From the NCBI GenBank assembly GCA_005281725.1, contig SSBO01000001.1:8987334-9051333 (forward strand): a DNA stretch of 64,000 bases, given 5' to 3'. A model generated the notes under the pieces. It worked only from the letters and a program-made list of their open reading frames with translations. It searched no databases and was not told where the DNA came from. This document shows positions 13,377 through 26,759 of this stretch, piece after piece (positions within the stretch are counted from its first letter, which is position 1; the number at the start of each line of letters is the position of its first letter). The stretch is from Wuchereria bancrofti. Its lineage: Eukaryota > Nematoda > Chromadorea > Rhabditida > Onchocercidae. Position numbers and translations under genes: made by a program.

Positions 13377-13871
13377 GTTTTAGCTAATGTAATACGAATA
13401 ATGCATTATCACTCTTATATTAGATGATTGAAATTAATCATTGATAATTAGTTAGTGATAAATGACCAAAATTTTTTTTTCCTTTTCTTCATTACCGATT
13501 ATAGAAATTTTTAAAAAGAAAAATCTTATCAGTATTTAACAAAAATCTAATCAAAGTTTTATGTATAAGAATTTTATCACTATCAGAGATTTTATTAATA
13601 TCAACATTTTTGTCAGTAATAGTGACAATAATAATATATAAAGCAAAATTTTCAGCAAGAAAATTTTCTCATAACTAATTTCTATTTTTATTTATTGATT
13701 TTTTCCATTATTCTTTAATTTTTTCCCTCAATTGGAAAAGCGCTCAAAAGAAGAAAAAGTTTGCGCTGTCATTTTATGTTTACCTTTTTTTTTTAATTTA
13801 TTTTTAAGAAAAAATGAGAAAAATGATAGCATTACGTATTGATTGGATATTCTTTTCTTTTTTATTGTTTT

Positions 13872-14130
13872 TTGCAACAAATTATCGAATTTTATTTGTG
13901 GAAAAATTCTACAAAAATTTGAGAAACTGAAATAAATTTTACGAAACATTGATAGATTAATTTGCCGAAAATGATATTATTTCTGAAATACATTTCTATT
14001 TTTTCGCAACAAATTATCGAATTTTATTTATGGAAAAATTCTTCAAAAATTTGAGAAACTGAAACAAAATTTCACGAAGTATTGATGGATAAGTTTGTCG
14101 AAAATGACATTTCTTTAAGTATATTTTTCT
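13872..14130. repeat. 132-bp direct duplication
   Basis: Two tandem, diverged copies start at 13872 and 14004. Both begin GCAACAAATTATCGAATTTT, continue through AAATTTGAGAAACTGAAA, and then through a shared CGAAAATGA. They fade into T-rich sequence. I see no coding potential. Confidence 0.75.
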
Positions 14131-14597
14131 TTTTTTTTTTGCATTTTTAAAAATTGATTAGAGGGAGCAAAAAAATTTATTCGTTCTTCGTTTCCTTTTT
14201 ATTCGATTTTTCACATTTTTCTTTTTCCTTCTATCAGAGCATTTGCGATATTACATTTTATAGACTATGCGATATCCGTCATTTTTTTCTTTTTTTTTAT
14301 TAAAGAAAATCCTTTAATAAATTAATTTTAGGTCATTGCAATACTCATTAATTTAATCAGGTGAGAAAATCAGATAAGAAAAGTGCAACTATGTATAATT
14401 AACTTTATCCTCCTAATAGTTGGAAGAATTAATGTGAATAAACAGATAAGAATGTTGGAAATTTCCCGAGAAATCGTGAAATTACGTAATCGTTGGAAAA
14501 TGTTACAATGATGACATAATGAAATATGCTTTATTTTTAACTTTCCAATAAAAATTTCAGGCTTGCTTCTCTGCTTGCATACATTTTCGCATCCCAT

Positions 14598-15942
14598 TTA
14601 GTAGCCAGGAGCAAGACGAGCTGGTGGACAATGGTCACAACTTCCAGGTGCACCTCAAATAGAAGATGAATTTTTACTGTTGAATATAAGTATTTCAAAA
14701 GAGTAATTTTAAGATTAGAATTAGGGAAAAAATGATTTAAAAATGTGTCAAAACGGATACTTCTAAATTAAATTTTAGTGTTAGCACTTGGTAGAATTAA
14801 AAAGTGTACCAGGTTCTCCAGGTGGTCCAACAGGTCCCGGTCGTCCGCTTGGACCTGGCTGTCCCGGTTGCCCAGGAGGACCAGGTGGACCTGCTGCGCC
14901 AGGTGGACCATCGTCACCGTTTGTACCTGGTGGTCCTATAGGTCCTGGTGGTCCAGGACGTCCTGGAGCACCTGGTCGTCCCGGCGGTCCAACTTCTGTC
15001 CTATACATTCCTGGCTCTCCGGGTGGTCCACTTCTCCCAGGTTGTCCTTGTTGACCTGGTTGCCCTGGTGGACCTCTGGGTCCTTGATCTCCGGGCCTAC
15101 CATCTTCGCCATCCTGACCAGGTGGTCCTGGTGGACCATCTGGTCCAGGTGGTCCCTTAGGACCAGGTTCACCAGGTGGTGAATCGCACGGGCACTGCGG
15201 TGGAAATTGGCCTTGAAGTTCAACGTCAAAAGGTGCAGATGGTCCAGGTGATCCAAGTTGGCCAATTTCACCGTCTATGCCAGGTGCACCATCACGACCT
15301 CGTGGTCCTGCTGGACCAGGTGGTCCTCGTGAGCATGTGCAACAGTCTCCACTTGCATAGCTTCTCGTAAACGGTTTTTGATATGGTTCATCACGAAGCT
15401 CTTGATCATGTAATCTTCGTGCCCAGAAATCTGCCATTGTGTCACGTTTTACTTCTCGATGTGCCATCATTATACGTGCCAATTTTTCGGAATCATGACG
15501 CCCATTAGTCTTAATATCCAAAATTTCTTTCCACATATCTCGAGCTCGAGCCTATAGTTTTAATAATTAAATAAATCATCACTCAATTAAAAAGTTCAAA
15601 AAGCCTCTTTCATTCCAAATTTTCGTTCCATAATTATTTTAATATTTCATTTCTTAACTATTCACTATATATGAAATTGTTTTTCCTTTTTTTTATCTTA
15701 CAAAAAGAAAAAAAGTATTAGAACTTCAAAATTTTGAACAGAAAAAAGAAAGGTTGAATAATAACTAGAAAACATACGCGACAAAAATCGAGATCAATTT
15801 GAACGGATGATTCCAGTGTTTGAACATAACTGATAATTAATGGAAATGTTATCAAAACGGAACATATAGCAAAAGTACTAAAGACGACTGATAAGAAAGC
15901 AATCGGTTTCAAACTTTGAGAATGATTCTTTTTATCCTCCAT
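14598..15942 (-). CDS. nematode cuticle collagen
   Basis: Three exons on the minus strand: 15942-15778, 15551-14810, 14653-14598. They encode 320 residues. The first exon carries the nematode cuticle collagen N-terminal domain: a membrane-anchor hydrophobic stretch ([20 protein letters not shown]) followed by the [16 protein letters not shown] segment. The second exon starts [11 protein letters not shown], has the CCTC cysteine knot, and then long Gly-X-Y blocks interrupted by a non-collagenous piece with CPC. The last exon gives [17 protein letters not shown], the classic C-terminal cap of this family. Without the final intron (14809-14654) the frame would end LFNSTKC at 14781, which lacks the cap; the spliced join restores [12 protein letters not shown] in phase. 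The protein is secreted by hypodermis, trimerises and is cross-linked into the cuticle. The start is the Met that directly precedes the N-terminal domain; an in-frame Met 16 codons upstream is less likely. I cannot assign a particular col, dpy or rol orthologue. Confidence 0.93.
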
Positions 15943-18043
15943 TACAATGAATATATTACTGATAGTGAATGATAATGATAATAACAGCACTGCTTCGATT
16001 GTACTCTATCCACCACAAAAATAAACCACCTAAAGATAATAAAGAAGACCTTTTATACTAAACAAGAATAAAAGGAAGGAAAGAGAGAGAGAGGAGAAAA
16101 GGGGACAAAAAAGTGACACTATTGAATAAAAGAACCGGATCAGTTTGGATAATGATTTAACGATAAAGTAGAATGAAGAGGGTGCAAGTGAGAAAGAAAC
16201 AAGAATACATAATTGGATATTTGTTATCGCATCGTTCATTTATTAATTTTCAAGTCGTTCCAGTCATTTGAACATATGCCATCGGCAATTTTTACAATCT
16301 TTTCTTAACGATCTATGATTAACCGATCAATCGATCAACAATAATCAATGAAATCAGCCAATATACATATATACTACTTTTCCTTTATGTTTAAATATTA
16401 GTTTTTCTTTATAATTCATTTTCAAATTTCGAGATAATAAAGAAGTTGATAATTTCAACACTAAAATTGCGTATAATTTACTTATTCCTATTTATTTAGG
16501 AAAAATTAATATTATTTAAACTTTTCTCTAGTTTAATCAAGAAATTTATCATAATGTAGTCATTTACATTAACTCATGTTAAACTGGAATGATCCTAATA
16601 TGAAACAAACAAGTAAACTACAATCATTCCAGTATGAAATAAAGTTAGAAAGATTGATAACCAATAATTTAATAAGTAATAATAATAACTAATAATAATA
16701 TAATAATAACTAATAAAAATAATAATAATAAAATCACTTTTATTATTTCACTGCCATTCTCATCATTACCAGTATTAATTTGTATCAATTATAACGGATG
16801 CTATATCAAATCATTTAATGGTTGAACATTTGATACCACTGTTACCGTGAATTTTTTATCTTTTTCAGTTTGTCATCTATTATCATTACTATGATTATTG
16901 TTGTGATAAGTTATCCTTCTATCATATTAGTCGAGAAAGACATAAGGATGCTATGGGCATTGCTCATCATTCCTTTGAGACAATACCAGGAAATAACGAT
17001 ATAGCAAATCTTAAATTTTAATTTTTAATGATTTACCCTTTCTGATACCACATATCATGACATCATCCATTACCATTCCATTACCATTACGTTGCTATTT
17101 TGTTCTGTAGCAGAATTACACATTAGTCCATAGATCCATACTTCTTTTTCAAACAAAAAAAAAAAGAAAAAAAAAAACATTTGGAAGCATAATATTTATA
17201 GCAAAAGTTCTGGATATCTTGAAAAGGAATAAAAAACAGGAAACGAAGGCACACTATACTAACAGTAAAGCTAGAATGATAAAACGATTTAAACCTATCA
17301 CAACCTCTTACAAATTAAAAGGGTAAATTAAGTATGTTAGATGAAACAAAAAAAAGAAAAAAAAACAAAAAGTATGCAATGTGTGAAATGTTATACTGTA
17401 GCAACTTCTGCAGGATTATAAATGTGAAATTTAAAATTTTAAAAACCACAAACATAAAAGACGAAAAATTTGAATATCAAATGCTTACATGATAATCAAG
17501 AATTATCAAATATATCAAATCTAAATAACAATGACAAAATACAGGAAAAAAGTAAGAATAAACAAACTCGAAGCTGTAAACGGATGCTTCTGAAGAAAGA
17601 GAAATGAATGTTAGAAGCATATATAAAACATTTGCTTTATGTAGAAGTGAACTGCTTTATGCAGCAAATGATAGATAGCATTTAGACACAAAGATTTAAA
17701 GAAATAACTTCCTTAATTGAAGCAATCAGTTTTAAAGTCATAAAACTTCGAAAATCCGAGACGGAAAAGTTACCAACCTTCCAATAACTTATTTCTTTTT
17801 GAAACTACCTATTTTGTATCATTATCATTCACTTATCTTATGATTTATTTAATGTAGTTAAAATACTCTAAAATCATATTTAAAGTAAAGAGAATAGAAG
17901 ATAAAATTCTCCACTTTCTATGTTGCAAGTAAAGTGATAACGTAATCATAATTTTGATAAATTATGGAATTTTGAATAAGAGAATAACCTTTAAACTCGC
18001 AAACAGTTGTTCATGCATCCGAGATCTAAAAAAATGAAATAAT
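15943..18043. other. intergenic, no gene seen
   Basis: This spacer holds the collagen promoter on the right side of that gene and the amph-1 3' UTR. It contains an AAT/TAA-rich microsatellite at about 16675-16735. A hydrophobic minus-strand ORF at 16030-16239 is low complexity and unsupported. Confidence 0.5.
16675..16735. repeat. AAT-rich microsatellite
   Basis: Imperfect AAT/TAA units interrupted by C, spanning about 60 bases. Confidence 0.7.
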
Positions 18044-21000
18044 TCATAAAGATTTTGTAAAATTTGCAGGGAATACACCATGAACTCCATCAGACTGCTT
18101 TACGCCAAACAACCATCCATCATCCAGAAGATCCTCTTCACGAGCTTCTAGCACTGTTATCACTTCACCCGCATCAAACGTAAGTTCATCGGTGTCTTCT
18201 GCAGTATAGCGATGTGTTGCCCGAACTTTGTACAAAACCTGAAACATTTAATTAAATTTAGCAACAATGACGTAATGTCGACTTTATTGCGGACATACAA
18301 TGTTTCAGATTTTGAATCTGGTGAAATGATGATATTTAGATCTTCTTTGCAAATTGCGGAAAAACCTATACAATTCAATCCTACTTTGTCGTATAGTTTT
18401 TTCCCTCTCTTTTTCCTCATTTCACACGAATCTAGTAATTTAACAATGATCTTGCTAGATATATCGTTATAAAAATACCTTTCGATCAGCATTCACTTCC
18501 TGACGAATGTCACCTTTCTGTGGTGAACGTGGCTCTGGATGCGGTTCATTCCCGTGATTATTTTCAGTGAACGGATTTTTTGTATCATCATCATCATCAA
18601 ATGGATTTAGTGAGGCTTTCGAACCCTTTTTACCAGCACCATTACCAACAGCTGATTTTTCCAATGATTTTTTATCATTTCTCTCCTCACTATTACTACC
18701 ATCATCAACAACTGCAGCAGGTGGTTCGTCAGTCAAACTCTGAAAAAGTAACAACCACTATAAGTAGAATTTAAGTTTCAAAAATGTTCGGAAAGAAAAA
18801 ATATAATAATAGGACACTTTACAAAAAACTCGAACAATAGTAAAACATTTCCATTCTACAAAAAATTCCATTTTTTAGTAGTAATTAACATATACTATTA
18901 TATACTAACTAATAAATTTGACAAATTTGAACTTACCGGATATACTTTTTTTTCCGCATTTTCATCATCACGCTCAGAATCAGATCTGCTCAGGATTGCT
19001 TCGCTTGAAACATAAGGAGATGTTGGTTGAGGCTCTTGTATTGGCATGTCCGATTTTTGTGATGGTAAACCTTCAGTTGGAATTGATTGTTCGTCGATTG
19101 GAGTATGCACTACCGATTGATCTGATGCATTTCGTGGAACACGAAGAGAATCGAATGAGTTTCCCAAATTATCCAATAAGGTAACCAAAGTTTTGTTGTT
19201 CTATAGTAAAAATAAACGAGAAATTTGGGAAATATGTGTGCAATGATGTGGCAAGAATTAAATAATTCGCAGCCTAATCCCACAAATCCAATACTACTTT
19301 ATATTTATCTTTATCTGTTTGATAGCAATGGAATTTCTAAAGTATTTCAACCAGTACATTTTGTTTGTTTGTTAACCTTTTCATACTGATTCATACATAA
19401 ACTTAAAGCAAATTCATTATGAATAATAAACTATTAGCCAAAATATAGATGAAACTACATAACATGTCGGACATGTAGATTACTTTCAGAAAGCTTTAAT
19501 TTTCAACAAAATACCTTTCCACATTCTGTATGATTAGTACTTTCAGCATTGAAAATTGTTTGAAGTGTATCAACAAAGAATGTTATTCGGCTATCGTATG
19601 TGGCAGGTAATGTATCAACAAGTTCTTTATTCAATTCTCTATATAAGGTTTCGGCTTGTTGTAGATCTGCCAGTGCTTTCACTACTTTTGGATCATCATC
19701 ACCCTGGAAACGAGAAAGTGCTTAAAAAGTCATTAATGATAACAAGGATGATAACATTTGGTGTTGTCATAAAGCCATTTATCATGTTTAGAGTATTGCA
19801 GCAACGGTTAAGCGATGTTAAAGCAAGGCAGTCCAGAGGTTAAAGATCATTCAAAGTCAAGGTAGTATGTGTGACGTGTTGAATGATCAAAACCACGAAA
19901 TTTGAACAGCGGAAATCTTCATTACATTACATTTTAGTAGATTGGATAGGTAAATAAAAAAGAATCTCTACAGATTTTTTCTTATTTACCTGTCTAATCC
20001 ACTATATTTACATATCGAGTTACTTAATTTATGAAATCCTTCTAATATGAAAACAAAATTCAAAATATCAATACTCTGTATATATAGGGTCGTGTTCATT
20101 TAACTGTTAGTCTATAACAGGTGAAAGACTAACTTTTTTGGAACTAGCTTTCACGGTTGCATAATTATTTCGTGCACCATCAAAATCAACAAGTTTCCGC
20201 CCTCGTTTCGCTACTTTAGCTTTTAATTCGGAAAATTGCGCCATATATGCATTTACCGAACCCATCACTCGATCACTGACAATTTTTTCGAATTCATCCC
20301 ATTGAAGATCCATTGACTGAAAAATGACCAAATCAACAGCAAATTAGTAGTAGTTCCAAATTAGAAATTATCTCCAATAACAACTAATAAGTTAAAGATA
20401 TTGTGCATCAATTGATGATAGTGTGAGATTTGTTGAGATTTCGCTACTTATCACTCTGCTAAGTTATTCTATGCATTAACTAAATACTGAATATTATGCA
20501 AAATTTAGTCCAAAAATAAGCAGACCAAACATTGATCAGCCTTCTGAACAAGACTCTACAGTATTAGCATCAAATTAGAATCAGTCAGTCACTGAGACTG
20601 CAAATAGCATACGGTCATATCTTTGCTTATTTCAAATTTCCTGCGATATATCATCTTGTGTTTTAACATTATTCAGTTATATATCAATGTTAAACTACTA
20701 AAGTGTCAAGTTTGATTATTTTGGAAGAAATGCACAATGTTATGTGGACAAAAATATAGTCCAAACTATTTACATTTGAAATTAATTTGAAAATGTAAAC
20801 TTAATCCATATGATATGCATTATCGAAACATTTTAGACTGAAATTTGAACAGTTTTACTTCTCGTAATTCAATAAAATGTACTGAAGAGAAAAAACATTT
20901 GGCATTCGCAATATCTTTTTCTTTTTTGACATCTTTTTTTTAGAACTACATCATTCAATATAATACTAAAAAAAAGTTTCTAATATGAATAATAAAATTA

Positions 21001-21695
21001 CTTGTGTAATAGCACATAAATGTTCACGATCCGGCCAATCCGTTTCATAAAGTTCTCGTATTGTCTCTCGAAATGTTTTCTGTGCTTGAACCATTGTTCG
21101 CAATGCTGCACTATAGGCTTTCAAATCACGATGTAATCTTTCACATGCTTTGCTTTGTTTTACCAAATTTGCAGCATGTTGGTCAAACACATCATCTTGT
21201 GTTGCTTTTGCTTTCCCAAGTCCTTCTAATAACTAAAGACAAAAGGAATTAGTTCTTTCTACAGCAATGATTTCGTCTAATTTAGACCATTGAAGTTTAA
21301 AGACAAATATAGATAGATATATAACATGAATTTTGTAATATTTTTTGGATAATCTGATCATATCTTCCGGATATGGCACGAAATTGTTTGATATCCATGA
21401 TAAAACTTACAATGTAAGCCATTAAAAAACTTCGCCTATTTAGCCAGCTAATTTAATAATCAACAGACAGAATTAGCTATCTAGTTTTTATGTTTATTTT
21501 AATTCCTTCCATGGCTACCTGCTCATCATTGAATAAATAAAAAATTCTAATCATCAAATATTAAAAATATATTTGATAACAAGCATACTTAATATTTTTC
21601 TTCAAAACAAGGAAAAAAAGGCTGGAAAGAAACTAAACCTTTTCTTTTGCTCGTGCAGTTTGTTTTTTAAGTTGCTTACTGAACAAATCACTCAT
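18044..21695 (-). CDS. amph-1: amphiphysin / BIN1 family BAR-SH3 protein
   Basis: Seven exons: 21695-21639, 21232-21002, 20316-20134, 19703-19515, 19200-18937, 18739-18479, 18238-18044. They encode 459 residues with all junctions in phase, close to the C. elegans AMPH-1 size. An N-terminal amphipathic helix (MSDLFSKQLKKQTARAKEK) and BAR domain fill about residues 1-225. They show ETDWPDREHL, VAKRGRKLVDFDGARNNY and LPATYDSRITFFVDTLQTIF, all family signatures. The middle is an acidic, serine-rich linker with two NPF motifs at 353-355 and 363-365; the first is followed by five Asp. The C-terminal SH3 (396-459) has the ALYDY-like YKVRATHRYTAEDTDEL, the DDGWLFGV tryptophan motif and the GVFPANFTK end. 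Known role of the family: sensing and tubulating membrane in endocytosis and recycling. In C. elegans the NPF motifs bind the EHD ATPase RME-1, and the acidic tail here fits that. The start is an ATG with all BAR features downstream. Confidence 0.95.
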
Positions 21696-24600
21696 CTTCT
21701 TCCAAACTGGACAGCCAAACACATCTGCCGATTTTGAGCACTTGAAAACTAAAATTACATACACAGTACGAGAAATACGAAAAAAAAAATCAATCTTAAC
21801 GAAAATCGAAAGAAAACATTTCTCACTTATTCGTCTCTTTATCTTACATCATTTTTCTTCGTTTTTATTTTTTTTTTAAAGTAATCATAAACTGAAAGGT
21901 CGAATAGACACAAATATATCAATTTATGTGCAATTCAATGAAATGAAATGAACCAAAGCAAATGAATAAAATGAATAATGTGTCAAGGAAGCAGCAACTA
22001 ACAAAACTATTCTCATTCAACTGTCTAAGATTTCAATTATCAACCAGCTATCACGAAATGCCACATAGCACAAACTAATGTTGTTATTGCTACTTTTAGC
22101 AATTTCACACGTATCTTCAGCTACTTACCCTAAACTAGTTTACACAACTAAATGCTGATCACTTAACAAGTTAAACATTAAACGTCACTGTCACTACACC
22201 TCATTCTTCTCAACAAACATTTTCCTGTCGTAACTGTCTATCACTGTAGTTATTCTTAGAGCATACATACACGACACAATCTCATTACGAAAATTTCTTC
22301 ATAATATCGACAAATATTTCTGCAGTGAAACTGGTCATAAATAATAATAATAACAATAATAATAGTGATACATTCATAAAAGTAGAAAAATAATAATATT
22401 AGTGCCTGATTCATCTGCCTGAGAATAAGTCTTCAAATAATCAATTTCTCATTCAAAAAAAAGAAAAAATAAGAATTCAATGATTCAATAATAAATGTTG
22501 CAATTTGATTTCCATCATACACCTCGAATTGTACGCTAATATTAAATAGACTCTTTTCAAAGTTGAAAAATTCGAGCATTTAACAATACACACATTTTTT
22601 TTTAGATCTAACAAAAGTCATAATCATCCTTCCAATCATTGCCACTATCCAAATTTTAATACATTTAACTGAAACTCCCTCCAGCTAAGGCCAGATTCCC
22701 AGTATTGCTAATTTTATAGCTAGAATAGCTATGAAATTCTGAATATCAATTAAGGAGCTTTGACTATAAAATCAAAATTGCCAAGCAATATCAGAATATT
22801 ATGGTGAATCTCAAGATGTAAGCAACAAAAATGACCGAGAAATCGCTTAAACTATGTTCATTTAAAATAACAAACTCCAAGATCTATTAGTTTTATTTCC
22901 TATCAACACTGTTTCACACCTACCACCTATAGAATTTGAAATTTGAGAACCATGAAGATGGGAGCTGTCTCTTATATGAAAATAGAAAAACTATAGTTGG
23001 CCTAGAACTGCTCAATTCTGAATTATTTAATGTTAATACAACCAACTATGCCCTGTCCCTTATACTACAAAAAAGAACATACTTATGACAAGGAAAAGGA
23101 TAACAGGAAAAAAACAAGAAAGCAAAAACTCATAATGGTAGATGGGATGAAATACAAGCATTACATAAATTAATTTAATGTTATAAATTAAATGTGGCAC
23201 TAAATATCGTCAAGATTATGCACCAATATTTGTAAGAGAAAAAAAATGCAAAAATTTTCTAAATGAAGATAATTTTATAGAATCATAAATTTTATCAAAT
23301 TTCTTTTCTCGCATTACCTTCTCATGTATTTAGAATAAACCAATAATCTGTTTATTTTTTTTTTTTCGCATAAAATTACCTGAAAATTAACGATAAACCA
23401 ATCTGTACAAATGGATAATTTGAACAAATGAATAGTTAATCTGTTTGCTTGATCGCATCACCTCTCACATTACACAGAAATTTAATTATTTTCTTAACTG
23501 CCTTACCCATATCAAGCCTTTCACAAATTTTACAACCTATTGAATCGTACGATCTTTCATTTAATTTAATATGAGAATTACATCTTTTTTTTGATATGAA
23601 GAAACTGGAAAAATAAGCGACAAAACTTTTTCTGACATAACATTCCTTTATATTTCTATTCCACATTTTCTTTTCCATAGGGAACACTGATCGAAGAGCA
23701 CAGATTATACAATATGATTCAGATCACTACCTATGCAGACATTTAATTAGCAAAAGTTATAGCTCATTCATCAACGAATGCTTTACAAAAAACAGCTAAT
23801 GATGTGCGCTCATATAATTCTAAAACTAACGAAATCAATGTTTGCTTTAGTTTAACCTTAAAGTAGCATGTCGAGACCTTTTAATTAATAAATTTGCTAA
23901 TTATCAAGAATCGTTCAAGGATGATTCAATCAGCCATCATTTATCTGTGGACCACTTATCAATCCTAAAAAGTTAGTTTGAGATGATATTCCTCAGCAAC
24001 GTTACTAGCTCAGATCAGCTGGCTATTAGCATCAAAGAATTTTATAGCCTTTTCCACTTTGCTCGGGCATTTCCAAAAAAAAAAAGAAAACATATGTTTT
24101 ATCGAGCTTCACTATGACGAACTCTTATCCCGCTAGAGTATCATGGCACAAAAAAAAAAAGTTTATCATTTCAAATATTAAGAAAGGGAAAAACCCAAGA
24201 AAAGGAAATTATGATAGCTATTTGCTGCCATTAACTTATGGAAATGAAATATTTTATGGAAATGCTTTGATATAATCAATGAATATATTTGCGAACCTTA
24301 GTAAGAATTGATAAAGGTCACGAATTTTACTTAGAACTAACAAACACCATAAATCTTATCAAGAAGCGACATACATATTATGAAACTTATCTAGAATCGA
24401 TAAACATCGCAAAATTTGCTGAACCTATAATTAATTCATTAACTACTGGCATATTTATGAATACATACATACATACGCGCACACATTAAAGGAAAATGCA
24501 TAGTTTAAAATTTGTGAAATCCATCCAGTAAGGACATTACCCTTTACTTTTCTTAATTCAACCTTACCATTTATTTAATCTCATTTTACTAATACTTCAA

Positions 24601-26759
24601 TCAATAAATCTGGAAATTTAAACCATCAGAAATTAGAAATACAAAGTATCATTCACGATGGAAATGAAACACTACTTTCTAACTATGCATACATACTTTA
24701 CTGATAAGCACTTAATCAATGGACTATCGAATTTTAATGAATTTATATCAGTTGTCACTTCTCGAATGTCACCTGGTGCGTTTGTTTTCCTTCCTTAAAT
24801 ATTTACATAACTAAAAAATTAAATATTATGAATCTTATGTAGAATCGATATCATAGATTTAGCAGGTAACAAATGTTAGCTTTAAGCTTCATATCATACC
24901 TAATTACAGATCACTACACTTATCGTTGATTAGCAAGAAATTATCTTACGATAAATTAAATGGGCTACTGAAATTATGAAGTGAATAATGAAAGGTAGCA
25001 ATTACAGTATAAAGTTAAGAAGAGAATGTTACGAAGTGAGAAAAGTTTTTTTTACAGAGTCGGCACTATTTTTCTAAATTTCCATTTCTACTATCCTTCA
25101 AGGTCATTTTAACTCTCTCCATAGAAAGAAATACAAAGAAGCTCTTATTTTTCTTTTTCTTCAGATGCAGTGTAACGTCAACGTAGTTGATATAGTAAAT
25201 GGAACCAATCTTTCGCTTAAATTTTAAGAAAATAACTAAGTCACGTGGAAGATTCAGTTTTTAAATTCCAATGATTCTCTGAAAATTTAACAAAAATACT
25301 ATCTCATCCAATGAGGTCATTCTGCAGCAAAGCAGCCATCCATCATCTGACAGAGCAGAAAACTGTTCACATAACTTAAATTTTTGCTAAAGATACAAAA
25401 ATCACTAAGATACTACGAAAATAAATATTCCATAGAATAAATTTTGAAACCGTCGACGTGTAAATTAGAAGCTTGAAGTTAGATTGAAAGAGAACTACTA
25501 CAATTATCTATGAGAATAAATTATTATTAACAATCGTTTGCTAAAACGATGCGTCTTTATGCGCACAAATATTTAAACGATCTAAACGCAAAAATCGAAA
25601 TGTATGATCTTTTATATTATATGCGAGGTAAAAGTTCCCGAACAAAGAATAATACCGAACAAAAATTATGCCATATAGTAAAATCACTTCAAAATTTCAA
25701 TTTCTCATACATTTAACAGGAAAAAAAATGAGCAGAAAATCTGCAAGCAATAAAGATAACTTCTTGTAAAACTTGAAACAATGTATAGCGGCAAAGAACT
25801 GATAAAGTTGGTATTCAAACGAAACAATTATTAAATAATAACATTACATTTAATTTATGAAATCCGGTAGTTTTTATTGATTAGTATCAAAAAAGGTAAC
25901 AGAAAATGAACATCCCCAATCTGCCAAGTGTTCATACTTCTGAAATTTGTAACATCACCATCTGAAATAGATTCAAACTTAAATGCCAAATCGGTCCAAA
26001 AACCAATTAAGCAAGACATATGTGGCTCTAAGTTTGGTGGGAACAAAAAGTGCTAGTGTAGATAGTATCAAAAAGTGTGAAATAAAATGAAACGGCGATG
26101 ACCGCAAATAACGGAAATATTTGGTCGAAAATTAAATGCAAACAATAGCTGATAACGCTTTTCGAAATAAAATCTCCAAAAAAACTACCAGAACATGCGA
26201 CATGTGCAAAATTAAGGATTTGCCAATAGGAAACTGAAACTGCGGCTAATATACAGTGAAAATGGATAATAAAAAAATGCATAAATAAAAAATAAATGAA
26301 ATGAATAATGGTATGGGTCAGTAACAAAAATGAGCGTTTAGCACCGCACGATAAAAATATTAAAGCAAATGCTTAATAATGCTATGTGCCTAAACATAGC
26401 TAAAATTTGAACCAAACATCGATATATCAAAATTTATGGATTATTTGAGCTCGAGAACTGCGAAACATAAGGAAGATTATTATTCTGAACCGAAGTTAAA
26501 GAACTTATCGAAACACAATGATAATGTTGTCATCCATAACCATAATGTATAAATCATGAAGAAAAGAAGGAAAAACGGAAGTTTTGAGTTTTGGTGGAAA
26601 ACGATTGTAGATAAGTAAATTAATCAATTAACACGATTTGCACTTAAAATTATAAAAATTCGAGGAATTAAGAGATTTTTATCAAATTTGCATCATATGG
26701 TTATAAGATGAACGAACATTATAAAAAAAAACATATGGAGGATGTTATGATGGACATTT
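21696..26759. other. 5-kb gap, no convincing gene
   Basis: I see no exon with both coding character and splice sites. The left part should contain the amph-1 promoter and the right part the mrg-1 3' UTR. Short ORFs near 23436-23687 (-), 24289-24489 (+) and 25855-26327 (-) lack recognisable domains and have no supporting splice structure. A weak dispersed repeat links about 24376-24420 and 24816-24862. Confidence 0.5.

Larger units (their letters stand above)
11781..14597. other. gap with repeats, no gene seen
   Basis: This gap lies between the 3' ends of bbs-5 (+) and the collagen gene (-), so it should hold both 3' UTRs. It also carries the inverted-repeat pair and the direct duplication listed separately. 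The short ORFs near 13728-13949 and 14370-14597 have no recognisable features. Confidence 0.5.

Noticed and set aside
14778..15370. Long ORFs on the plus strand and the second minus frame over the collagen gene
   Set aside because: They are mirror images of Gly-X-Y repeats; the Trp/Ser- or Val/Leu-rich translations are artefacts of repetitive collagen codons.
23436..23687. 83-codon minus-strand ORF in the 5-kb gap
   Set aside because: No domain, no splice context and ordinary length for chance in this composition.
26028..26327. 99-codon hydrophobic minus-strand ORF just beyond the mrg-1 stop
   Set aside because: Likely 3' UTR or spacer of mrg-1; the Phe/Ile/His-rich composition is typical of chance frames in T-rich sequence.
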